Source of the DNA: Ignavibacteria bacterium | Lineage (GTDB): Bacteria > Bacteroidota > Ignavibacteria > Tepidaquicellales > OLB5 | NCBI GenBank assembly: GCA_030835005.1 | Contig: JAUQWT010000026.1 | Span: 1-12,786 of the forward strand | Direction of reading: 5' to 3' | DNA length: 12,786 nt | Part shown: piece after piece, positions 1-6,470 of the stretch | How the letters are laid out: every line of letters starts with the position of its first letter | Position numbering within the stretch: the stretch's first letter is position 1 | The notes under the pieces: generated by a model | Database searches by the model: none | Told to the model about the DNA's origin: nothing | The model's input: only the letters and a program-made list of their open reading frames with translations | Made by a program: the position numbers and the translations under genes

Positions 1-1102
1 TTTGAGAAATTCCAATTGGGTCACCGAATCTAAATACATATAATCCTGTTTCAATATCTGAAACAATGAACTTACCTGAGGTGTAATATGGATAAACATT
101 CCATGCTCCCTGGTAAGCAGTTCCGCTGGCCGGATATGTATCATAATATCCAATTACCGTAGGCTGTGCGGGAAGATTCGAAACATCCAGAGCTACAACT
201 CCCGCCCGGTAATGTGCCATGAATATTGTATCACCTTTAAAATATGCATTGTGTACCATAGCAACTTCATAAGGAATATATTCATAGGCAAGCGTAATAT
301 TATTCAGATTCTCTGAATTCCATATCCTTAAATGATTTGACCCGCCCTCATCAGTAGTAAGCAGCCATTTCCTGTCATCGGAAGTCCATAAATTATGACA
401 GACTGCATTTGGATAGGTGAATTGTGTAACAAGCGCGGGAGCGTCTTTATTTGTTGCGTTAATGACAGACATTTTGCTTGGCGAATAAATATTTGCGCCA
501 TAAACCGTATCATTTTTAATGAAACAGTCATGAACATATAAAGCCGGCCCGTTACCGCGCTTAACCGGATTTTCTCGGTCTGTAATATCCAGTATTACTA
601 GTCCGCCGCTGTTATAGTTGGCTCCATTTAAATATAAAAAATTTCCGGAGCTTTTTATTGTATGAGTTGTAGTGTATCCGGGAAAGGTCCAGTTTTTTAC
701 GTGATGCAGAGAATCTGGCAGGTATTGCATGTCAACTATCTGCAGTCCGGCATTATTTGCAGAACCTTCGGATACTATGTAGAGATAATGATCAACAACT
801 GTAAACTCCCTGTAATTATAAAATGAAGTTGGACCGGGGATCGTATCGCACTTAACCACATTATTAGCATCGGTAATATCATAAACAGCTGAACCGTTCC
901 AGTATCCGATAATCGCATATTCGCGGTTTGCCGGTGATGTCCATCCCCAGCACGAAGCATAATGCCAACCTGCCGGTGTGCCGCCTGCATTATGCAGGTT
1001 TTTCTGTGCCAGCAATGTCATGTTTAACCTTGCTTGTGAAAAAACACTCTGGCCGGAGATCACAATTAGCAGTACAATACAAATCCTGAAAAATGTTTTC
1101 AT
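1..1102 (-). CDS. Choice-of-anchor B family protein with LVIVD repeats, secreted (3' end beyond the window)
   Basis: About 367 codons are visible from an ATG at 1102; the frame is still open at base 1, so the C-terminus is missing. The start encodes a Sec signal peptide (MKTFFRICIVLLIVISG, likely cut near residue 22 after VFS). The mature part matches the choice-of-anchor B pattern: WGWT (52-55) followed by REYAIIG (60-66), then GSAVYDITDANN, YREFTVVDHYLYIVSEG, HDCFIKNDTVYGANIYS, CHNLWTTDDRKWLLTTDEG, a second VHNAYFKGDTIFMAHYRAG, then VVALDVSNLP, and GAWNVYP with SDIETGLYVFRF. These are LVIVD-type blades of a beta-propeller. Family members usually end in a variable surface-anchoring or type IX sorting segment, which would lie outside the window. 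It is third in a minus-strand run, 42 bases after the preceding lipoprotein gene. No clear Shine-Dalgarno is seen. Substrate and partners are unknown. Confidence 0.9.
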   Translation of the reverse strand, partial: MKTFFRICIVLLIVISGQSVFSQARLNMTLLAQKNLHNAGGTPAGWHYASCWGWTSPANREYAIIGYWNGSAVYDITDANNVVKCDTIPGPTSFYNYREFTVVDHYLYIVSEGSANNAGLQIVDMQYLPDSLHHVKNWTFPGYTTTHTIKSSGNFLYLNGANYNSGGLVILDITDRENPVKRGNGPALYVHDCFIKNDTVYGANIYSPSKMSVINATNKDAPALVTQFTYPNAVCHNLWTSDDRKWLLTTDEGGSNHLRIWNSENLNNITLAYEYIPYEVAMVHNAYFKGDTIFMAHYRAGVVALDVSNLPAQPTVIGYYDTYPASGTAYQGAWNVYPYYTSGKFIVSDIETGLYVFRFGDPIGISQ

Positions 1103-1144
1103 AATTTAGTTTCTGTTAATGTTTATATTGACTTCAATTTCAAT

Positions 1145-2140
1145 TCAATTAGCGCTTAATATCAATAGCCCTGAAGGAAGATTTGCCGAAGACTGATTTA
1201 TTAATTGCTGTACTTGCCCGAAAGATGTAGTTGCAATATTTCCGGAAAACAAAATTATGTAAAAAGGTATTGCAAGTGCAATTCCCTGTTCAAAACGCGG
1301 TTCTAAAGTAACCTTGAGGTCGTATGAGCCGTTTCCCAGATTTGTAATATCAGGTATTGTCCCCGGACAATTTGCCTGGAGCCAGTCCTGCCCCGGTAAA
1401 TTCCAGGGAGAAGAAGCCCCCTGGCACTGGTTAAAACCGTCATTTAAGTTCGGGTCTATAAACCTGCCAATATTATAAATAAAGTTCGGATTACTTCTGC
1501 TGATAACCCACCCCTGATAAGTCCATTCAGCCGTATCATTCAGTACGGGCAGAGTGATCCCTGCAGAATTGCCGCTGGTATCAAGCGAGAACCACACGCC
1601 TTTTTGGAATTCAGCTGAAGCAATTCCCGCTGTTGGAGAGGCAAGCAGATATTTCGTCTCTGAAGAACTAAATGTACCGGCTGAAGGCAGAATGTCAGAA
1701 TACGCCATGCTTAAATTGAAATGCAATGAGCCGCCCTGCTGAACTTTTGACCCTCCGATAATTTTTATATTGCTTGGGAGTGTGTCAAAATATCCCGGCG
1801 GCTGAATTGTAACAATAACATCTACTACTGAATTGATATTTGATATGCGTGATACATTTGGCGTAAAATTATTGCCTGAAGTATCCGTTACTGTACCGCC
1901 TGTTTGAACTTTAAACCTCCCAAGGCTTCTGTATGCGCCTTCGTCATGGTCAGCCGCAGTTTCAACACTTGCCCACAGTTCGTAAATTCCGGTTGTGTCT
2001 TTATCAATTGGTTTCAGGGTAGTTGAAAATTGCGCTGAGTTTACAGGGTTATTAACACCGTCATTATTGCAGGAACAAAACCAAGCCGCTGCAGCAATGA
2101 TAAGAAGTATTCCGGTATTCTTATAGATTTTCTTAAACAC
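1145..2140 (-). CDS. Predicted lipoprotein with two RskA-like modules, function unknown
   Basis: 331 residues. The start is GTG at 2140, whose first base is also the last base of the upstream gene's TAG stop, so the two genes are translationally coupled. The N-terminus is a lipoprotein signal: KK..K, a hydrophobic stretch at 10-21, then FCSC with Cys24 the likely lipidated residue (Cys22 is possible). The mature protein holds two similar modules. The first (about 50-95) is GIYELWASVE...YRSLGRFKV. The second (about 205-245) is WTYQGWVISR...YNIGRFIDP, followed by a tail with two cysteines (239, 258). The 'YE.W ... LGRF' pattern resembles the exported part of RskA-type anti-sigma factors and uncharacterised exported proteins of this bacterial group; this is recall, not a search. 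No catalytic residues are evident. It is probably a periplasmic or outer-membrane beta-rich protein acting with its two neighbours. Gene real: high confidence. Function: unknown. Confidence 0.85.
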   Translation of the reverse strand: MFKKIYKNTGILLIIAAAAWFCSCNNDGVNNPVNSAQFSTTLKPIDKDTTGIYELWASVETAADHDEGAYRSLGRFKVQTGGTVTDTSGNNFTPNVSRISNINSVVDVIVTIQPPGYFDTLPSNIKIIGGSKVQQGGSLHFNLSMAYSDILPSAGTFSSSETKYLLASPTAGIASAEFQKGVWFSLDTSGNSAGITLPVLNDTAEWTYQGWVISRSNPNFIYNIGRFIDPNLNDGFNQCQGASSPWNLPGQDWLQANCPGTIPDITNLGNGSYDLKVTLEPRFEQGIALAIPFYIILFSGNIATTSFGQVQQLINQSSANLPSGLLILSAN

Positions 2141-3648
2141 TAATTTCCCGGTCCAGGAGTTATTGAAATCCCGGCAGGGAAAGAAGCCATTTCAATATCT
2201 TTGATCTTCACATGCCCGCCCCAGACATCTATTACAGCTGTAGTACCCGGTTTCTTACCTGATGACGGGGGATGGTGAACAAAGCCGCCGCTGGTGGATT
2301 CACAGGTAACGTATGCATAATGGCCGTCTTCGGTGAAGTCAACCTTATGCGGCTGTCCGCCAACATTGGAAATTGTTTTGAATACCGACATGGTATTTAC
2401 ATCAATCACTGTAACCGAGTTTGATGCCTGGTTTGGCACGTAGCACCAATTGCCGTCAGGCGAAATTTCAAGCGCAAGCGGCCTTAATCCAACCGGAATT
2501 ATATTTGTGATAGTCATTTGATTCAGGTCCAGCACCCGAACGTCACCTGAGCGTAAACATGAGATGAATGCAAAATTATCATTCGGCGTAATTGCCACCT
2601 GGTAGGGTACAAAATTATTTGTTCCGGCACCGTTAAGCGGCACAGAAGGATCAATTGGAATTACATCCGTTATTTCATCAGTTGAAGTATTGATGGCGTA
2701 AACAAATTCACCTTTTTCCGTTGCGCACAAGAGCATGTTCCCGCTGTGAGATAAACGCAGTCCGTGCGGCTGCCACATTCCAAATGGCCTTGAACCGTCT
2801 GTTATTACATCCACAATTGCCATTGTGCGAGTATCAAACTTCTTTATGTTCTTTTCCGGATTTGCAGTTGCATCAAAGTTTGAAAAATATCCGAAGTTGC
2901 CGTCATCTGTTATCACAATATGAGCGGGAGAAGTTCCTGTTGACATTCTGCCCACTTTCTCATAAGTCATCGCATCGTATTTTTCGATATAGCCTTCTGC
3001 TATTAAACTAACATAAAAGTACTTTCCCTGTCTGTCAACAATCACCACATGCGGAGCTGCAGGCGGCTGGTCAAGACTGGTCCTGCCCCCTACACTTAAT
3101 AAGCGTGTAAGCCGGTTATTATCAAGAGCAACTACGGCCACAATATCGGAAGCCTGGTTTGTAATGAATGCTTTCCTTGTAATATTTGAAAATGCAACCG
3201 TGCCATAATCATTCCTTGCACCCTGGTCTATCCAGTCTCTGATCATTTCAATGTGATTTCTGGAAAGCGGCTGTCCGTTGGTAAAAGGTACTTTTACCTG
3301 GGGCATCATCGGATCTGAAAAAGGAGATATGTTTGTATCAACCCTGTTAATGTGAAGCATCATATGGCTCCACCTTGAATTGTACGGAACAATCTCTGCG
3401 CCGTAAGTTGATCCGTTTATCATCAATGCTTCCCAGCTTGTTAAGTCGATCCCTGCCTGCTTATCAGTAGAGTTATGACACCCCGGAAAACTACAGTTTT
3501 GGACAAAAATCGGCTGAATACTTCTGGAAAAGCTCACAGGTTCACCCGGAGAAACCGGACTGCCGGAATCACACCCTGTAAAATTAAATGAATTTACGGC
3601 TAAAACAGATAAAACGAGGACCCCAAAAATTGCTATTCTTTTCTTCAA
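2140..3648 (-). CDS. Lipoprotein with cytochrome-c-like domain and YVTN beta-propeller
   Basis: 502 residues. The signal peptide (KKR, hydrophobic core, then NFTGC with Cys26 as likely lipidated residue) predicts an exported lipoprotein. Residues about 38-150 resemble the short cytochrome-c-like domain common in exported proteins of this group: FSRSIQPIF, a C-S-F-P-G-C-H motif at 52-58 (spacing CX4CH, not CXXCH), MMPQ at 114-117 as a possible axial Met, and IRDWIDQGA at 136-144. From about 160 to the end is a YncE/YVTN-type propeller with repeated blades such as SPDGNWCYVPNQASNSVTVID and DGHYAYVTCES. The start is TTG at 3648: no in-frame ATG lies between the upstream stop at 3703-3705 and this point, and the next internal Met codons would delete the signal peptide. 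No Shine-Dalgarno is visible. It heads the leftward run and overlaps the next gene by one base. A role in extracytoplasmic electron transfer or ligand sensing is inference only. Confidence 0.88.
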   Translation of the reverse strand: MKKRIAIFGVLVLSVLAVNSFNFTGCDSGSPVSPGEPVSFSRSIQPIFVQNCSFPGCHNSTDKQAGIDLTSWEALMINGSTYGAEIVPYNSRWSHMMLHINRVDTNISPFSDPMMPQVKVPFTNGQPLSRNHIEMIRDWIDQGARNDYGTVAFSNITRKAFITNQASDIVAVVALDNNRLTRLLSVGGRTSLDQPPAAPHVVIVDRQGKYFYVSLIAEGYIEKYDAMTYEKVGRMSTGTSPAHIVITDDGNFGYFSNFDATANPEKNIKKFDTRTMAIVDVITDGSRPFGMWQPHGLRLSHSGNMLLCATEKGEFVYAINTSTDEITDVIPIDPSVPLNGAGTNNFVPYQVAITPNDNFAFISCLRSGDVRVLDLNQMTITNIIPVGLRPLALEISPDGNWCYVPNQASNSVTVIDVNTMSVFKTISNVGGQPHKVDFTEDGHYAYVTCESTSGGFVHHPPSSGKKPGTTAVIDVWGGHVKIKDIEMASFPAGISITPGPGN

Positions 3649-3822
3649 TTGCAGGTAAAATTTGATTTGAATGTATTTATTTATGTAAATATAAACAATG
3701 GTTTAATTTTGTGTGTTTCTAACTGTTAACGGCAGAATCTTTTAATTAATTTCCTTAGTTTACTCATATTGGCATGTTAAGTTTCAAAAAATACAGCTAA
3801 ATTAATGGTTTAAATATAGAAA
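3649..3822. promoter_or_regulatory. Divergent intergenic region between the exported-protein run and dxr
   Basis: This AT-rich 174-base gap separates two divergent start codons and must hold promoters for both directions. For dxr, TTGGCA at 3769-3774 is a good -35 match, but the hexamer 17 bases on (TACAGC, 3792-3797) is a poor -10. TAATTTTG at 3704-3711 matches the Bacteroidota -7 element but has no paired TTTG upstream. I cannot choose between them. A 10-base direct repeat, AATGGTTTAA, occurs at 3697-3706 and 3804-3813; in such AT-rich DNA it may be chance. The region just upstream of the dxr ATG has no Shine-Dalgarno. Confidence 0.4.
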
Positions 3823-4989
3823 ATGAAGAATATTGCCGTTTTAGGTTCAACCGGTTCAATTGGCAAGAATACACTGGAAGTTGTCAGAAACTTAAACCGA
3901 AACGGTTACGCCGTTAATGTCCAGTATATTTCCGCCAATTCAAATGTTGAGCTCTTATGCGGCCAAATAGAAGAGTTTAAGCCCAAAGCTGCTGTGGTCT
4001 TCAATCGCGAAAGCTTCAATGAGCTTAAGAACCGTTCTTTAAAACATAAGTGTGAAATCCTCTGCGGGCAGGAGGGAATTAATGAGGTAGCCGGCAGGGA
4101 AGATTTTGAGCTTGTCGTAAATGCGCTTGTTGGTTTCAGCGGGCTTATGCCAACAATTGAGGCCATCAAAAACGGCAAAGATATCGCGCTTGCTAATAAG
4201 GAGTCTCTTGTTGTTGCCGGTGAATTGATCTATTCTATGCTTGAAAAAAGCAAAACAAAGCTTCTGCCAATAGATAGTGAACATAGCGCAATACTGCAGT
4301 GTCTTCTAGGTGAACCTGCAAATACTGTAACAAAACTGATACTTACTGCCTCAGGCGGTCCCTTCAGGGAATTCACAAAAGATCAGCTTGAGAATGTTTC
4401 TGTTTCACAGGCGCTGAATCATCCTAACTGGAAAATGGGGAATAAGATTACGATCGATTCTGCCACATTAATGAATAAAGGGTTTGAAATTATTGAGGCA
4501 AAATGGTTGTTTAACTTAGAAGTGGATAAAGTTGAGGTTCTTATACATCCGCAGTCAATAATTCACTCAATGGTTGAGTTTTCTGATGGATCTGTTAAAG
4601 CTCAAATGGGTGTTCCGGATATGAAAGTACCTATTCAGTATGCAATAACATATCCTCAAAGGGTACAGTCCGATTTTCCAAGAGTTGATTTTAAGTCATT
4701 GAAAAATCTGAGCTTTGAACAGCCGGATTTTGATAAGTTTGAATGCCTGAGGCTTGCTTATGATGTCATTAATTCCGGAGGTTCTTACCCCGTCGTGTTA
4801 AATGCTGCAAATGAAGCAGCGGTTGAACTTTTTCTGAATGAGAAAATAAAGTTCCTCGAAATTCCGTACTTTATTAAAAGTACTTTAGATAAACACATCA
4901 ATAATATCAAACCGGATCTTGAGAATATTGTTGAAATTGACAGATGGTCAAGAAAAAGAGTTTTTGAAGCGGCATCAGTTTCAGTTTGA
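3823..4989 (+). CDS. dxr: 1-deoxy-D-xylulose-5-phosphate reductoisomerase
   Basis: 388 residues, full length for the family. This cytosolic enzyme rearranges and reduces 1-deoxy-D-xylulose 5-phosphate to 2-C-methyl-D-erythritol 4-phosphate using NADPH and a divalent metal, the committed step of the MEP isoprenoid pathway. The NADPH-binding motif GSTGSIG is at 8-14. The metal-binding motif IDSEH (Asp151, Glu153) and a third acidic ligand, Glu225, in GFEIIEAKWLF correspond to the E. coli triad. SGGPF (177-181) and HPNWKMG (200-206, the loop closing over substrate) are intact, followed by IDSATLMNKG and IHPQSIIHSMVEF. The C-terminal helical domain is present. ATG at 3823 is the natural start because the NADPH fold begins immediately; it lacks a Shine-Dalgarno. 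rseP follows 97 bases downstream, a pairing seen in many bacteria. Confidence 0.98.
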   Translation: MKNIAVLGSTGSIGKNTLEVVRNLNRNGYAVNVQYISANSNVELLCGQIEEFKPKAAVVFNRESFNELKNRSLKHKCEILCGQEGINEVAGREDFELVVNALVGFSGLMPTIEAIKNGKDIALANKESLVVAGELIYSMLEKSKTKLLPIDSEHSAILQCLLGEPANTVTKLILTASGGPFREFTKDQLENVSVSQALNHPNWKMGNKITIDSATLMNKGFEIIEAKWLFNLEVDKVEVLIHPQSIIHSMVEFSDGSVKAQMGVPDMKVPIQYAITYPQRVQSDFPRVDFKSLKNLSFEQPDFDKFECLRLAYDVINSGGSYPVVLNAANEAAVELFLNEKIKFLEIPYFIKSTLDKHINNIKPDLENIVEIDRWSRKRVFEAASVSV

Positions 4990-5030
4990 TACTGCTTAAT
5001 AAATCTTAATAAATAGTAATTATAATATTT

Positions 5031-5060
5031 TGTGCAGAGTAAACAAAGATTAACTGCACA
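5031..5060 (+). repeat. Inverted repeat in the dxr-rseP spacer
   Basis: TGTGCAG (5031-5037) and CTGCACA (5054-5060) are perfect reverse complements, 7 base pairs, separated by a 16-base AT-rich loop. There is no T-run after it, so it does not look like an intrinsic terminator. It ends just before the AAGGAG (5068-5073) that probably serves rseP. It could be an mRNA hairpin or a protein-binding site that sets rseP expression relative to dxr, or chance. Confidence 0.35.
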
Positions 5061-5086
5061 GGGTATCAAGGAGAAATAAATATAAT

Positions 5087-6412
5087 ATGGATGTAGTAAC
5101 CACAATCCTATACTTTCTAATAACAATAGTAATATTGGTATTTGTACATGAGTTCGGACATTTTGCTGCTGCCAAGCTGTGTAAAATGCGGGTAGATAAG
5201 TTTTACCTTTTCTTTGATTTCTTTAATTTAAGGATCTTCAAGTTTGTAAAAGGTGATACAGAATACGGTCTCGGAGTATTTCCGCTTGGCGGATATGTAA
5301 AGGTTGCCGGAATGATCGATGAAAGTATGGATAAAGAATTCATTAATCAGGCGCCGCAGCCGTGGGAATTCCGCTCAAAACCGGTTTGGCAAAGAATGTT
5401 CGTCATAACAGCAGGAGTAATAATGAATACTCTGCTTGCTTTCGCAATTTTCTATACGATCAACCTGGTGCAGGGCAAAACCAGGATAGAAACCAGTACA
5501 ATTGGATATGTTTCCCAAAACTCAGTTGCGTCAAAATTCGGTATTCAGCCCGGAGACAAGATAGTTTCAATAAACTCAAATCCGGTCACATATTGGGATG
5601 AAGTAAGAGGTACCATCTTTATTGAAAGCATGGGAGAGGATGTAAATCTTAGGATTAGCCGCGGCGGGACTGTTAAGGATATTTTTCTCTCAAAGAATGA
5701 CCTGAGAGACCTGAACGAAAGGTCTTTCGGAGTGTTCCCGGGAGAAATGATCCCTGAAATTCAGGAAGTGCTGAAAGAAAGGCCGGCAGGAAAGCTTGGT
5801 CTTCAAAAAGGCGATTTGATCACAGAAGCAAACGGTGAGAAGATCAGCCACTCTCAGCAATTTGTTGATATAATCAAAACAAATCCCGGAAAAGACATCA
5901 GCGTAAAGTGGACCCGCAATGGCAGTGAGCTCAGCGGCATTGTTAAGCCCGAGGCTGACAGCACAATTGGAATTGGTATCGGAAAATACACTGGTACTAT
6001 CAAGACAATTAACTACAATGTAATAAGCGCAATACCGCAGGGCGCTAATGATCTGTGGCATTATGGAGTAGTGCTTTTCGTTAAATCGATGTGGAAGATC
6101 ATCAAAGGCGATATAGCATTTTCTAAAGCTGTGGGCGGTCCGGTTAAGATAGCACAGTATGCAGGTCAGTCTGCCGAAGGCGGTTTCCTTTCGTTCCTTG
6201 GCTTCATGGCAATGCTCTCTATCACGCTTGCAATAATTAACATTCTGCCTTTCCCTGCCCTGGATGGGGGACATTTTGTTTTCCTTTTGTACGAAGGGAT
6301 ATTCAGAAAACCTGTTTCTCATAAGATCCAGATCGTTGTGCAGAATGTAGGCTTCATAATACTTATGGCATTTATGGCCTTTGTAGTATATAATGATATT
6401 ATTCACATATAA
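5087..6412 (+). CDS. rseP: RseP-type intramembrane zinc metalloprotease (site-2 protease)
   Basis: 441 residues, the usual length for RseP with two PDZ domains. It is an inner-membrane protease that cuts transmembrane segments, classically of anti-sigma factors and leftover signal peptides. The zinc-binding HEFGH motif is at 21-25 inside the first membrane segment; the third ligand region, NILPFPALDGGH, is at 385-396 in a C-terminal membrane segment. A membrane segment near 104-124 follows WQRMFVITAG. Two PDZ-like domains lie about 135-205 (KFGIQPGDKIVSINS) and 220-290 (KLGLQKGDLITEANG). The last membrane segment is at about 419-436. AAGGAG at 5068-5073 is a rather distant Shine-Dalgarno (13 bases) for ATG 5087. 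It is downstream of dxr on the same strand and is followed by a strong terminator-like hairpin. Its anti-sigma substrate is not identifiable here. Confidence 0.97.
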   Translation: MDVVTTILYFLITIVILVFVHEFGHFAAAKLCKMRVDKFYLFFDFFNLRIFKFVKGDTEYGLGVFPLGGYVKVAGMIDESMDKEFINQAPQPWEFRSKPVWQRMFVITAGVIMNTLLAFAIFYTINLVQGKTRIETSTIGYVSQNSVASKFGIQPGDKIVSINSNPVTYWDEVRGTIFIESMGEDVNLRISRGGTVKDIFLSKNDLRDLNERSFGVFPGEMIPEIQEVLKERPAGKLGLQKGDLITEANGEKISHSQQFVDIIKTNPGKDISVKWTRNGSELSGIVKPEADSTIGIGIGKYTGTIKTINYNVISAIPQGANDLWHYGVVLFVKSMWKIIKGDIAFSKAVGGPVKIAQYAGQSAEGGFLSFLGFMAMLSITLAIINILPFPALDGGHFVFLLYEGIFRKPVSHKIQIVVQNVGFIILMAFMAFVVYNDIIHI

Positions 6413-6433
6413 AATAAACTAAGATTATTGTAT

Positions 6434-6466
6434 AAATGGCCAATTACATGTAATTGGTCATTTTTT
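6434..6466 (+). terminator. Hairpin plus T-run after rseP, abutting the next start codon
   Basis: The segment 6434-6463 folds on itself around a perfect 18-base palindrome (6440-6457, centre 6448/6449), extended outwards by a G-T pair and five further pairs. A run of six T follows at 6461-6466, so it resembles an intrinsic terminator for dxr-rseP, though its stem is AT-rich. The ATG of the SerB-SerA fusion is at 6471, only 7 bases beyond the stem, so the hairpin also lies in the leader of any message made from upstream. Confidence 0.7.
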
Positions 6467-6470
6467 ATTT

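Noticed and set aside
2721..3011. Plus-strand open frame of 96 codons inside the YVTN lipoprotein gene
   Set aside because: It is antisense to a well-supported propeller gene, and its Cys/Arg/Ser-rich translation has no domain or ribosome binding site.
3697..3813. Direct repeat AATGGTTTAA (3697-3706 and 3804-3813) as a paired operator
   Set aside because: Only 10 bases in very AT-rich intergenic DNA, 107 bases apart, with no symmetry; chance is a sufficient explanation.
4785..5126. Minus-strand open frame of 113 codons across the dxr end and rseP start
   Set aside because: It is antisense to two conserved genes and their spacer, with no recognisable content or ribosome binding site.
5690..6406. 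Long open frame of 238 codons on the minus strand opposite rseP
   Set aside because: It lies entirely antisense to a clearly conserved protease gene. Its translation is rich in Cys, His and Tyr with no recognisable domain, and it mirrors the codon pattern of rseP.
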